From contig NZ_CP097253.1 in NCBI RefSeq assembly GCF_023380025.1, positions 1 to 64,000 of the forward strand: 64,000 nt of DNA. The letters are read 5' to 3'. The notes under the pieces are model-generated. The model was given only the letters and a program-made list of their open reading frames with translations. It did not search any database and was not told the origin of the DNA. This DNA is from Sphingomonas glaciei (GTDB lineage Bacteria > Pseudomonadota > Alphaproteobacteria > Sphingomonadales > Sphingomonadaceae). Positions 36,681-46,125 of the stretch are shown here, in pieces. Position 1 is the first letter of the stretch; each line of letters begins with the position of its first letter. A program made the translations under genes and the position numbers.

Positions 36681-37873
36681 CCATTCCCATTCGCTCCTTC
36701 CTGTTGCTGCAAGGTCCGCCCGGACCGCTCTTTCGTCGGTTAGGCGACGCCTTGCGTGAGCGCGGGCATCGGGTTTGCCGGGTCAATCTCGGCGGCGGTG
36801 ACCGGCTCGACTGGCCGGAAGGCGCGATCGATTATCGAGGCACTTTCTCGGAATGGCCGACCTTCGTCGACCGGTTGCTGCGGGAGCAGTCGATTACCGA
36901 CTTGCTGCTGTTCGGAGATTGTCGGCCCTATCACGTCAAGGCCCATGGGATTGCGAAGCTTCGCGGTGTGCGGACCTTCGTCCTGGAGGAAGGATACCTC
37001 CGACCCAACTGGATGACGCTGGAACTGGACGGCGTGAATGCGCGATCGTCCCTTCGGGGCAGCAAGGAATGGTTCCTGGCCGAAGCCGCCCATCTGCCGG
37101 AAGTGCCTTCGTTGCCGACCATCGGCGCCAGCTTCAGGCGAAGGGCGCGCGATTCCTACTGGTACTATCATCATGTCGTCACCGGTCGCTTGCGCTACCC
37201 GCACTACCGGTCCCATCGGAAGGGTTCCCTCTTCATGGAGGGCCTCGGTTGGACGTGGCGGCTCCTGCGCCAGGACAGGCGCGAGCGTCTGGCGCAGCGG
37301 ACCTGGGCTGCCGTGCGCGGGCGCAAGGTCTTCCTCTTTCCGCTTCAGCTGTCAGGTGACTTCCAGATACGGGCGCACTCCCCCTTCGTGGATATGCAGG
37401 GAGCGACGGCCTATGTGCTGGAGAGCTTCGCCATGCATTCCCCCGGTGACGCGCACCTTCTCATCAAGCGACATCCGCTCGACAGCAGTTTCTTCGATTG
37501 GGGCGGCTTTGTCGCCAGACTGGCGCGTCGTCTCCAGGTCGCCGATCGGGTCCATTTCATCGATGGCGGCGACCTCGACGAAATGGCCGCGGAGACGACC
37601 GGCCTGATTTGCGTCAATAGTACCTCGGCGACATTGGCGCTGCTGCACGGCAAGCCCGTGTGCGCGATCGGCGGGGCAATCTACAAGATGGAGGGCTTGA
37701 CCCACTGCGGTCACGTCGACGATTTCTGGTCCGCTCCGCGCGCACCCCAGCCCGGATTGTTCGAAGCATTCCGCAAGGTGCTCGTGGATCGCTGCCTGGT
37801 GCGGGGCGGGCTTGCAAGCGAGTCAGCGGTGGACACGTTGGTCGAGGGAATGCTCAAGCGGATGGCCGTTTGA
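36677..37873 (+). CDS. kpsS: KpsS-like capsule Kdo transferase
   Basis: About 398 residues from GTG 36677. KpsS/LipB motifs: FLLLQGPPGPLFRRLGDAL, TFVLEEGYLRPNWMTLE, HLLIKRHPLDSSFFDW, and the late NSTSATLALLHGKPVCAIG (CMP-binding region). In group 2 capsules KpsS transfers the first Kdo to phosphatidylglycerol. The longer frame from 36545 overlaps kpsC and is not used. Confidence 0.9.
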   Translation: MTIPIRSFLLLQGPPGPLFRRLGDALRERGHRVCRVNLGGGDRLDWPEGAIDYRGTFSEWPTFVDRLLREQSITDLLLFGDCRPYHVKAHGIAKLRGVRTFVLEEGYLRPNWMTLELDGVNARSSLRGSKEWFLAEAAHLPEVPSLPTIGASFRRRARDSYWYYHHVVTGRLRYPHYRSHRKGSLFMEGLGWTWRLLRQDRRERLAQRTWAAVRGRKVFLFPLQLSGDFQIRAHSPFVDMQGATAYVLESFAMHSPGDAHLLIKRHPLDSSFFDWGGFVARLARRLQVADRVHFIDGGDLDEMAAETTGLICVNSTSATLALLHGKPVCAIGGAIYKMEGLTHCGHVDDFWSAPRAPQPGLFEAFRKVLVDRCLVRGGLASESAVDTLVEGMLKRMAV

Positions 37874-37936
37874 GCATGGTCCGGTGCGGACCGTCCATCC
37901 TCGCTCTTGCCGAAGTCGACTGCGATAGAGGCTGCG

Positions 37937-38677
37937 TTGATCGACACTGACCGGATGTGGGATCGCTGGGGCCGGACGGATCCCTATTTCGGCGTTCTCG
38001 CCGACCCTCGCTTCACGAAGGATCGGATCGACGCCCATCGCGCCACCTTCTTTGAAAGTGGCCGGGCGCAAGTCGCGGCTATGCTCGCCACATTCGAACA
38101 GCATTTCGGGCCGTTGGCGCGTGACAGTGCACTCGACCATGGCTGTGGTGTCGGCCGCCTGACGATGCCCTTAGCAGCTGAATTCGACCAGGTGGTTGGG
38201 GTCGATGTCTCCCCGGCCATGCTTGCCGAGGCGGAGGCGAATTGTGCAGCGAACACGATTTCAAACGTCGAGTTCGCCAGGTCTGACGATGAGCTATCGG
38301 GTGTCGAACGCACCTTCGATTTCGTCAATTCCGCCATGGTGCTGCAGCATGTGCCGGTTCGGCGTGGCAAGCGACTTATCGCCGCACTGATCGAGCGGGT
38401 TGCGCCCGGCGGCGGGTTCCACCTTCACTTGTCCACGCGCACGGATAGGCGACGGTCTCGTGTCTTGTGGTGGACCAGTGCAAACGTGCCCGGCGTCAAG
38501 ACGATACAGAATTTGCTTGCAGGCCGCGCGTGGGACGCGCCCGCCATGCAGATGAACAATTACGCCCTGAGCGACGTGGTCGACATGCTCTCGACCAAGG
38601 GAGTGTCGCAGATCCTGCTCAAGAGCGAATTGCATGGCAGGTTCCTCACAGTGAGCTTGTTTGGACGGGTCGCCTGA
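37937..38677 (+). CDS. Class I SAM-dependent methyltransferase at the end of the capsule locus
   Basis: About 246 residues. SAM motif ALDHGCGVGRLTMPLAAEF, then VVGVDVSPAMLAEAEANCA, FVNSAMVLQHVPVRRGKR and VAPGGGFHLHLST. TTG 37937 has AGAGG five bases upstream and is chosen over TTG 37907 and ATG 37955. Likely methylates a sugar of the capsule (compare terminal Kdo or rhamnose methylation), but the target is unknown. Confidence 0.75.
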   Translation: MIDTDRMWDRWGRTDPYFGVLADPRFTKDRIDAHRATFFESGRAQVAAMLATFEQHFGPLARDSALDHGCGVGRLTMPLAAEFDQVVGVDVSPAMLAEAEANCAANTISNVEFARSDDELSGVERTFDFVNSAMVLQHVPVRRGKRLIAALIERVAPGGGFHLHLSTRTDRRRSRVLWWTSANVPGVKTIQNLLAGRAWDAPAMQMNNYALSDVVDMLSTKGVSQILLKSELHGRFLTVSLFGRVA

Positions 38678-38973
38678 TCAGAGTTCGCGCGGAGAGGACT
38701 ACGGCCGAGCAGAGGCTTCTGGGAACGAGCGGCTGTGACCATTTTGGGACACCTCGCCTTTGTCTTCAAACTGACGGAGCTTTACGCCCGGACGCTCGTT
38801 TCTGTGGGTTATGCGAAAGCGGGACGCGTCAGATTTGCGTGTGGTACCTGGGTCGAGCCCGACCCAGCGACTACCCTGTCATATGCACCAATCCCGCTTC
38901 GAACAGAGACGAGTGACATCATCTCGCCGTGGAAACCGGCGCCAGTTTGCGTTTGATATCGGGAGTTTAATTG
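38678..38973. other. Intergenic region before the first RTX gene
   Basis: About 296 bp without a convincing gene. Only the ribosome site GGGAG at 38961-38965 ahead of the next ATG is recognised; a clear promoter pair or terminator is not seen. Confidence 0.4.
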
Positions 38974-40713
38974 ATGGCTAGAGTTGTAGCGTTCGAGCAG
39001 TTTGACCTCTCTTCCGTCGATCTGTCGTTTTACCTCCGCACTTCGGTCGGCACTCAACAACAAAATAATGGTCAATTCACCTTTGCAGGTGTCACATACC
39101 AGGACAAATACACCATCCGAAGCGCCAACGGGACCGAACTGGTATTTCTCGGAAGCAACTTCACCAGTGACGCCAATGGACGTCTCCTGTCGGGTACTGT
39201 TAGCTTCTTCGGAGTAGTCGAGACCGGTACCAACCGGCTTTACTGGTACACGTCTGGCGTCACCATCGGTGCAGCGGCGTTTTACGACGCGATCACGACG
39301 ACCTCCAATGCCGACGATCTCGGACTCATTACCGCTGCTCTCAACGGCAATGACTCGATTACACTGTCCTTGTTCAATGACAGGATCGACGGTTCCGCCG
39401 GTAACGACACGATCACGGGAGGGTTGGGCCAGGATTGGCTCGCAGGCGGTTCGGGCAACGATACTTTCCTCGATACCGCGGCGGGCTTGAACGGCGATAC
39501 CCTTGCCGACTTCGCGGTCGGCGACCGGATCGTGATCTCGGACGCGACGCTTGCAAACTTCAGCGGTAGCGTCAGCGGTTCGACGCTGACGTTCACGGGC
39601 GGAAGCCTCACCTTCGGATCTGCCATCACGTCTCCCCTGGTCCTCAATGCGGCCGTGGGCGGGGGAGTTGCATTAACGGTGTTCACCTCGCAATTCGCTC
39701 CGGCGAGCGGCGTTCTGGTGAGCAACTTTGCCGTCGGCGCAGGCGGCTGGTCGAGCCAGGACCTGTATCCCCGCCACATCGCCGATGTGAATGGCGACGG
39801 GTTCAACGACATCGTCGGCTTCGGGCAATCCGGTGTAGTGGTGGCCTTCGGCTCGGCCAACGGCACCTTCGCCGCACCGCGTCTGGCTACTGCCAGCTTC
39901 GGGCAATCCACCGGGTGGACCAGCGACAATCAGTTCCATCGCGAACTGGCTGACGTCAACGGCGACGGTCGCGCCGACATCGTCGGCTTCTCCACCACGG
40001 GCACGGTCGTGTCCTTCGGTCGGGCCGATGGCACCTTCACCGATCCCATTGCGGCGACCGCAAACTTCGGCACCAACCAGGGCTGGACCACCCAGGATCG
40101 CAACGCCCGTACGACTGGCGACGTCAACGGCGACGGCAAGGCGGACATCATCGGTTTCGGCACGGCCGGGACCCTGGTCGCGCTCGGCAACGGCGATGGC
40201 ACCTTCCAGGTCGCAAAGGTTGCCGTCGCCAACTTCGGGGTGCAGCAGGGTTGGACCAGCGACAATCTCTTCCACCGCACCGTGGCCGACGTGAATGGCG
40301 ATGGTGACGACGACGTTCTGGGCTTTGGGACTGGCGGGACCTGGGTTGCGCTGTCGAATGGCGACGGCACCTTCCAGGCAGCGCAGTTGAAGGTTGCGAA
40401 CTTTGGCACTGATCAAGGCTGGTCAAGCCAGAACAGCTTCGCTCGCGACGTGGGCGACGTGAACGGCGACGGTTTCGCCGATGTCGTCGGCTTTGGCGTT
40501 GCCGGCACCTTTGTTGCCTATGGAACGGCAGACGGCTCTCTCGTCACTCCGCGCCTGGACATCCAGAACTTCGGTGCCAATCAGGGCTGGACCAACGACA
40601 ACAACTATCACCGCGAACTGGCCGATCTGAACAATGACGGCGCGATTGATGTCGTCGGTTTCGGCCAGGATGGGGTCTTGGCAGGATTCAATCAGGGGCT
40701 GTGGTTGATGTAG
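38974..40713 (+). CDS. RTX/FG-GAP calcium-binding secreted protein (smaller paralogue)
   Basis: About 579 residues, no Sec signal. N-terminal 100 residues are unassigned. Then a short RTX-type stretch (LNGNDSITLSLFNDRIDGSA, GNDTITGGLGQDWLAGGSGN) with GGxGxD-like nonapeptides. From about residue 250 six FG-GAP/VCBS repeats of about 55 residues follow, each with DVNGDGxxDIVGFG and a QGWTSDN or SSQD opening, ending NQGLWLM. Such proteins usually leave through a type I system, none of which is in the window. ATG 38974 follows GGGAG. Paralogous to the next gene. Confidence 0.85.
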   Translation: MARVVAFEQFDLSSVDLSFYLRTSVGTQQQNNGQFTFAGVTYQDKYTIRSANGTELVFLGSNFTSDANGRLLSGTVSFFGVVETGTNRLYWYTSGVTIGAAAFYDAITTTSNADDLGLITAALNGNDSITLSLFNDRIDGSAGNDTITGGLGQDWLAGGSGNDTFLDTAAGLNGDTLADFAVGDRIVISDATLANFSGSVSGSTLTFTGGSLTFGSAITSPLVLNAAVGGGVALTVFTSQFAPASGVLVSNFAVGAGGWSSQDLYPRHIADVNGDGFNDIVGFGQSGVVVAFGSANGTFAAPRLATASFGQSTGWTSDNQFHRELADVNGDGRADIVGFSTTGTVVSFGRADGTFTDPIAATANFGTNQGWTTQDRNARTTGDVNGDGKADIIGFGTAGTLVALGNGDGTFQVAKVAVANFGVQQGWTSDNLFHRTVADVNGDGDDDVLGFGTGGTWVALSNGDGTFQAAQLKVANFGTDQGWSSQNSFARDVGDVNGDGFADVVGFGVAGTFVAYGTADGSLVTPRLDIQNFGANQGWTNDNNYHRELADLNNDGAIDVVGFGQDGVLAGFNQGLWLM

Positions 40714-40831
40714 GCAGGGCTTCACGGTCTGGTGCCCTGGTTTCCAGGCGCATGATGACGACCTACACGCGAAGGTCTGTGGTTCTTTTAAACCGCATCG
40801 TTGAAGTCTCGACATAGTCGAGCCGCCTTGT

Positions 40832-40895
40832 CGGCGCTTGCGATCCATCGTGATGGTACCCTGCGGGTTACCATTGCCAGGGAATGCAAGCGCCG
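40832..40895. repeat. Long imperfect hairpin in intergenic DNA
   Basis: Outer arms CGGCGCTTGC (40832-40841) and GCAAGCGCCG (40886-40895) are perfect inverted repeats of 10 bp. Inside them, about 12 more pairs form around a TGC loop (ATGGTACCC at 40853-40861 with GGGTTACCAT at 40865-40874, one bulge). Internal mismatches remain between the two stems. Confidence 0.6.
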
Positions 40896-41017
40896 CAGGT
40901 GCGTCTGGTGCCCGCGACATTCGTCATCGGTAAATGCTCGCCCAAACCTGCATGGGAGCCCCCGGGTCATGCGGCAAGGAGCATAGATCGGTTAACCAGA
41001 AGTGCCCGTGACGGGCC

Positions 41018-41046
41018 TTGCCGGCCATAATTTTTCGCGCATAAAT
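41018..41046 (+). promoter_or_regulatory. Candidate promoter of the large RTX gene
   Basis: TTGCCG (41018-41023) and ATAAAT (41041-41046) with 17 bp between, about 65 bp before the start codon; the spacer contains TTTTT. Typed by eye only. Confidence 0.35.
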
Positions 41047-41110
41047 TAAGCAAGCTGCAGCACTTAGCGTCTACGTGTGGGTGTGGAGCTAGCGTGGGGC
41101 TGTGCGGAAT

Positions 41111-44100
41111 ATGGTAAAGCTTACGGGTTTGTCGGGCAGCGAAGTCCTGGTCGGCAGTGTCGCCGACGACATTTTGAATGGTGGTGCCGGCAACGACATC
41201 TTGCGGGGCGGGGACGGCGCGGACCGGCTGGACGGCGACTTCGGCGACGACCAGCTTTACGGCGGGTCGGGCGGCGATGTCCTGATCGACCGGCTGGGCG
41301 GAAGCGACAGCCTGTACGGCGAGGAGGGCGACGACCGGCTGCTGGTGGTCGACTTTACCGAGGACGAATTCGATTCCTCGGCACGGACGCTGGTGCTGGA
41401 AGGCGGGGCGGGCAACGACAGCCTGCGTCTCGACGCGGTCTACAATACCAGGGTCACGGCAACGCTTAACGGCGGTGAGGGCAGCGACACGATCGCGGTC
41501 GACGGTGGCGGCACCGTCACCATCGACGCGGGTGCCGACGACGACGTGGTCAAGATCAATGCCGACTGGCAGGACTATCTGGACCGGGCGAGCTACAGCG
41601 TCACGCTCGGGGCCGGGTCGGACACCCTGTCACTGCTGAGTTCGACCGATCTCGACTGGTCCAACGGTGTGGTCGATGACGAAAGCGAATTTGGCGGAAC
41701 CAGCTTCCAGGCCATCCGCGTCACCGACTTCACCGCGGGCAATGGCGGCGACCGCCTCGACCTGCTCGGCTTCCTCAAGGATCACGTCACCGGCTATAAC
41801 GGCCAGTGGGATCCGGCCACCAATCCCTTCGCCGCCGGTTACCTGAGGCTGATCCAAGCTGGAGCGGACACGCAGCTGCAGGTGCTGGTCGCCGAGTATA
41901 ACCCGTCGACCAACCAGACGTCGGGCGTGTTCAAGACGGTGATGACGTTTGCGAACGTCGCCCCGGGCAGTCTGACCGCGTTCAATCTGGCGGGCTACGA
42001 CCCAGCTGGAGCGGCCGTGTCCGGCGAGGCCTTCGTCGGCACCGGGGGTAACGACACGCTGACCGGCCTGTCGGGCAACGACGTCCTGGACGGCGGGGCG
42101 GGCGACGACTTCGTGAACGGGGGTGCCGGCAATGACATCTTGCGGGGCGGGGACGGCGCGGACCGGCTGGACGGCGACTTCGGCGACGACCAGCTTTACG
42201 GCGGGTCGGGCGGCGATGTCCTGATCGACCGGCTGGGCGGAAGCGACAGCCTGTACGGCGAGGAGGGCGATGACCGGCTGCTGGTGGTCGACTTCACCGA
42301 GGACGAGCTCGATGCCTCGGCACGGACGCTGGTGCTGGACGGCGGGGCGGGCAGCGACAGCCTGCGTCTCGACGCGGTCTACAACACCAGGGTCACGGCA
42401 ACGCTCAACGGCGGCGAGGGCAGCGACACGATCGCGGTCGACGGCGGCGGCACCGTCACCATCGACGCGGGTGCCGACGACGACGTGGTCAAGATCAATG
42501 CCGACTGGCAGGACTATCTGGACCGGGCGAGCTACAGCGTCACGCTCGGGGCCGGGTCGGACACCCTGTCACTGCTGAGTTCGACCGATCTCGACTGGTC
42601 CAACGGTGTGGTCGATGACGAAAGCGAATTTGGCGGAACCAGCTTCCAGGCCATCCGCGTCACCGACTTCACCGCGGGCAATGGCGGCGACCGCCTCGAC
42701 CTGCTCGGCTTCCTCAAGGATCACGTCACCGGCTATAACGGCCAGTGGGATCCGGCCACCAATCCCTTCGCCACCGGTTACCTGAGGGTGATCCAGGCTG
42801 GAGCGGACACGCAGCTGCAGGTGCTGGTCGCCGAGTATAACCCGTCGACCAACCAGACGTCGGGCGTGTTCAAGACGGTGATGACGTTTGCGAACGTCGC
42901 CCCGGGCAGTCTGACCGCGTTCAATCTGGCGGGCTACGACCCAGCTGGAGCGGCCGTGTCCGGCGAGGCCTTCGTCGGCACCGGGGGTAACGACACGCTG
43001 ACCGGCCTGTCGGGCAACGACGTCCTGGACGGCGGGGCGGGCGACGACGTCGTGAACGGGGGTGCCGGCAACGACATCTTGCGGGGCGGGGACGGCGCGG
43101 ACCGGCTGGACGGCGACTTCGGCGACGACCAGCTCTACGGCGGGTCGGGCGGCGATGTCCTGATCGACCGGCTGGGCGGAAGCGACAGCCTGTACGGCGA
43201 GGAGGGCGACGACCGGCTGCTGGTGGTCGACGTCACCGAGTACGAGCTCGATGCCTCGCCACGGACGCTGGTGCTGGACGGCGGGGCGGGCAACGACAGC
43301 CTGCGTCTCGACGCGGTCTACAACACCAGGGTCACGGCAACGCTCAACGGCGGCGAGGGCAGCGACACGATTGCGGTCGATGGCGGCGGCACCGTCACCA
43401 TCGACGCGGGTGCCGGCGACGACGTGGTCAAGGTCAACGCCGACTGGCAGGACTATCTGGACCGGGCGAGCTACACCGTCACGCTCGGGGCCGGCTCGGA
43501 CACCCTGTCGCTGCTGAGCTCGACCGACCTCGAATGGTCCAACGGTGTGGTCGATGACGACAGCGAATTTGGCGGCACCAGCTTCCAGGCTATCCGAGTC
43601 ACCGACTTCACCGCGGGCAATGGCGGCGACCGCCTCGACCTGCTCGGGTTCCTCAAGGATCACGTTACCGGCTATAACGGCCAGTGGGACCCGGCCACCA
43701 ATCCGTTCGCCACCGGTTGGGCCCGCCTGGCGCAACAGGGCAATGACGTCGTCCTTCAAGTGCAGGTCCAGGAGTATGATCCGCAGCTGAGCGCCTATGT
43801 GGCCGTTTCCAGAACGATACTGGTGCTCGAGAATGTCGACATTGCCGATCTGACTTCCGACAACGTCTCGGGCTTCGACTTCCGAGGCAATGGTCGCACC
43901 GCCTATCTGGGCACCGACGGCGCGGATGTGATCGCGCCCGGAGGCGTGGTCGAGATCAACGGCCTGGACGGCGACGATACGCTGATCGGTGGGTCGGGCA
44001 ACGACATCCTTCGTGGGGGCGGCGGATCCGACAAGCTCTATGGCGGTGCGGGCAGCGACCTGCTCTCGGAATTTTCCGGCAACTACGGCCCGTTCGGAGA

Positions 44101-46060
44101 CGATCTGTACGATGGCGGTTCTGGCGCCGATCGCGTCAGCTACTTCCGGGACGGCGGACCTGGAGTGGTCGTCGATTTGCGGATCGTCGGTCCCCAGAAC
44201 ACCGGGAGCCAGGGCTTCGATACGCTGGTCAGCATCGAACACGTCACCGCGACTTATGGTGATGACATCCTCACCGGGAACGAGGCGCAAAACTGGTTCT
44301 GGAGCTTCAGCGGTAGTGATCAGCTCTCCGGCAACGGAGGAGACGACTATTTCACCGTCGGTCGAGGCAACAAGATCATAAGCGGCGGCGAGGGTATCGA
44401 TACGGTCGATATCCTCGATCTCGCCACCTCGCCGCTCGATACCTTGAACGGCCTTACGATCTCTCTTGCGCTGCAAGGGACGCCGCAGGCGACGGGCACG
44501 GGCAACTGGACCCTTTCGGGCATCGAGAACCTGGGCGGCTGGTACGGCAACGACAAACTGATCGGTGACGGTAACGGAAACGTCCTTGCCGGCGGGCAAG
44601 GCGACGACTCCCTGCTCGGAGGCGGCGGAAACGACATCCTCGTGGGAGATGGTGTCTTCACCGTCGATGGGGATCAGACACTCTCTCTGCTGATCGACCG
44701 GGAGTGGGTGGGTGGCGCCGACTGGCTGGAAGGGGGAGCGGGTGACGACGTCCTGACCGGAAATGGCGGGAGCGACACGCTGACCGGCGGCGCTGGCCGC
44801 GACGTCTTCACCGACACCCGCGCTGGCCTGAACGGCGACAGCATCATGGATTTCGCGGTCGGTGATCGTCTTGTCGTAAAGGGCACGTCGCTTGCCGATG
44901 CGAACTTTACGCTGGTCGGCGACAAGCTCATCTCCGAGGGTATGTCCCTGACCTTGGTTGGGGTTTCCGGACAACGGCTGGTGGTTCGTACGGCAGCGGA
45001 AGGGGGAGTGGAATTCACGCTCGACCCGTCCAACCAGCAGTTCGCCGAACCAAGCACGATTGCGATCAACAACTTCACGAGCGGCGCCGGCGGCTGGTCG
45101 AGCCAGGATCGTTATCCGCGGCACATCGCCGACGTGAATGGCGACGGGTTCAGCGACATCGTGGGCTTCGGTCAGGCCGGGGTCGTGGTGTCGTTCGGCT
45201 CCGCCAGCGGCAGCTTCTCGGCCCCCGGCCTGGTGCTAGCCAATTTCGGCCAGTCGTCCGGCTGGAGCAGTGACAACCAGTTCCACCGTGAGCTTGCGGA
45301 CCTCAACGGCGACGGCCGGGCGGACATCGTCGGCTTCGGCGTTGCCGGCACCCTCGTGTCCTTCGCACGGGCCGATGGCAGCTTTGGCGCTCCGGTCACC
45401 GCCACCGCCAATTTCGGCGCCAACCAGGGCTGGACCTCGCAGGACACCCACGCCCGCACGACCGGCGACGTCAATGGCGACGGCAAGGCCGACCTCATCG
45501 GCTTCGGTGCGGGCGGGACGCTGGTCGCGCTCGGCAACGGCGACGGTTCGTTCGGGACCGCGGCGTTGGTCCTGGCCAATTTCGGGGTACAGCAGGGCTG
45601 GACCAGCGACAATGCTTCCCACCGCACCGTTGCCGACGTGAACGGCGATGGGGCCGACGACATCATCGGCTTTGGCAGCGCCGGTGTGCTGGTCGCCTTG
45701 GCCAGGGGCGATGGCACGTTCGGGGAAACCCAGCTGGTGCTTCTCGACTTCGGACGGGAACAGGGCTGGTCGAACCAGAACAGCTTCGCGCGCGACGTCG
45801 CGGACGTGAACGGTGACGGCAGGGCCGATATCGTCGGGTTCGGGATCAACGGCACCTATGTCGCTTACGGCGAAGCCAACGGCACCTTCACGCCCTCTCG
45901 CCTCGATCTCCTGAACTTCGGCGCGAACCAGGGCTGGACCAGCGACAACAGCTTCCATCGCGAACTGGCCGACATCAACAATGATGGAGCAATCGATATC
46001 GTCGGCTTCGGCGCCGGGGGCGTGATCGCCGGCTATGGCCAGGGCCATTGGCTGTTGTGA
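41111..46060 (+). CDS. Giant RTX/FG-GAP calcium-binding protein with tandem repeat
   Basis: About 1649 residues, no Sec signal. The N-terminal two thirds are RTX domains (GGAGNDILRGGDGADRLDGD, GGSGGDVLIDRLGGSDSLYG) with many GGxGxD calcium nonapeptides; residues about 25-870 are two complete copies and one partial copy of a 313-residue unit. A further RTX block (about 960-1290) follows, then six FG-GAP repeats as in the smaller paralogue, ending QGHWLL. Probably an exported surface or biofilm protein. ATG 41111 is preferred to GTG 41102, but no strong ribosome site decides it. Confidence 0.88.
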   Translation: MVKLTGLSGSEVLVGSVADDILNGGAGNDILRGGDGADRLDGDFGDDQLYGGSGGDVLIDRLGGSDSLYGEEGDDRLLVVDFTEDEFDSSARTLVLEGGAGNDSLRLDAVYNTRVTATLNGGEGSDTIAVDGGGTVTIDAGADDDVVKINADWQDYLDRASYSVTLGAGSDTLSLLSSTDLDWSNGVVDDESEFGGTSFQAIRVTDFTAGNGGDRLDLLGFLKDHVTGYNGQWDPATNPFAAGYLRLIQAGADTQLQVLVAEYNPSTNQTSGVFKTVMTFANVAPGSLTAFNLAGYDPAGAAVSGEAFVGTGGNDTLTGLSGNDVLDGGAGDDFVNGGAGNDILRGGDGADRLDGDFGDDQLYGGSGGDVLIDRLGGSDSLYGEEGDDRLLVVDFTEDELDASARTLVLDGGAGSDSLRLDAVYNTRVTATLNGGEGSDTIAVDGGGTVTIDAGADDDVVKINADWQDYLDRASYSVTLGAGSDTLSLLSSTDLDWSNGVVDDESEFGGTSFQAIRVTDFTAGNGGDRLDLLGFLKDHVTGYNGQWDPATNPFATGYLRVIQAGADTQLQVLVAEYNPSTNQTSGVFKTVMTFANVAPGSLTAFNLAGYDPAGAAVSGEAFVGTGGNDTLTGLSGNDVLDGGAGDDVVNGGAGNDILRGGDGADRLDGDFGDDQLYGGSGGDVLIDRLGGSDSLYGEEGDDRLLVVDVTEYELDASPRTLVLDGGAGNDSLRLDAVYNTRVTATLNGGEGSDTIAVDGGGTVTIDAGAGDDVVKVNADWQDYLDRASYTVTLGAGSDTLSLLSSTDLEWSNGVVDDDSEFGGTSFQAIRVTDFTAGNGGDRLDLLGFLKDHVTGYNGQWDPATNPFATGWARLAQQGNDVVLQVQVQEYDPQLSAYVAVSRTILVLENVDIADLTSDNVSGFDFRGNGRTAYLGTDGADVIAPGGVVEINGLDGDDTLIGGSGNDILRGGGGSDKLYGGAGSDLLSEFSGNYGPFGDDLYDGGSGADRVSYFRDGGPGVVVDLRIVGPQNTGSQGFDTLVSIEHVTATYGDDILTGNEAQNWFWSFSGSDQLSGNGGDDYFTVGRGNKIISGGEGIDTVDILDLATSPLDTLNGLTISLALQGTPQATGTGNWTLSGIENLGGWYGNDKLIGDGNGNVLAGGQGDDSLLGGGGNDILVGDGVFTVDGDQTLSLLIDREWVGGADWLEGGAGDDVLTGNGGSDTLTGGAGRDVFTDTRAGLNGDSIMDFAVGDRLVVKGTSLADANFTLVGDKLISEGMSLTLVGVSGQRLVVRTAAEGGVEFTLDPSNQQFAEPSTIAINNFTSGAGGWSSQDRYPRHIADVNGDGFSDIVGFGQAGVVVSFGSASGSFSAPGLVLANFGQSSGWSSDNQFHRELADLNGDGRADIVGFGVAGTLVSFARADGSFGAPVTATANFGANQGWTSQDTHARTTGDVNGDGKADLIGFGAGGTLVALGNGDGSFGTAALVLANFGVQQGWTSDNASHRTVADVNGDGADDIIGFGSAGVLVALARGDGTFGETQLVLLDFGREQGWSNQNSFARDVADVNGDGRADIVGFGINGTYVAYGEANGTFTPSRLDLLNFGANQGWTSDNSFHRELADINNDGAIDIVGFGAGGVIAGYGQGHWLL
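41183..43718 (+). repeat. Near-perfect 939-bp tandem repeat inside the RTX gene
   Basis: Unit 1 at 41183-42121, unit 2 at 42122-43060, and unit 3 from 43061 until divergence after 43718 (658 bp). The period is exactly 939 bp (313 codons), so the frame is kept. Units differ by only scattered substitutions, for example GACGAATTC versus GACGAGCTC in the VVDFTEDE region. Confidence 0.95.
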
Positions 46061-46065
46061 ACGGG

Positions 46066-46090
46066 GCTCGCCTTTATGGTTGCGGCGAGC
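46066..46090. terminator. Possible bidirectional terminator hairpin
   Basis: GCTCGCC (46066-46072) and GGCGAGC (46084-46090) form a 7-bp perfect stem between the convergent RTX and response-regulator genes. There is no U-tract on either side, so termination is only possible. Confidence 0.3.
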
Positions 46091-46125
46091 GGCGAGGCAA
46101 TCGCATTCCGATCAAGGCGACCGCC

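Larger units (their letters stand above)
40714..41110. other. Structured intergenic region between two RTX genes
   Basis: 397 bp with no credible gene. It contains a perfect CTCGAC/GTCGAG hairpin at 40808-40822, the long imperfect hairpin at 40832-40895, a short GCCCG/CGGGC hairpin (41004-41016), and a candidate promoter at 41018-41046. Confidence 0.5.

Noticed and set aside
40801..40986. 61-residue plus-strand frame in the RTX intergenic gap
   Set aside because: It spans the hairpins, has no ribosome site and shows no protein-like composition.
41183..43718. CRISPR or mobile-element reading of the 939-bp repeats
   Set aside because: Units are long, in frame and coding, without spacers, transposase or terminal repeats.
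42569..45124. 851-residue open frame antisense to the RTX gene
   Set aside because: It mirrors the RTX repeats, lacks a ribosome site and recognisable domains, and is explained by strong GC3 bias that suppresses stops in the antisense frame.
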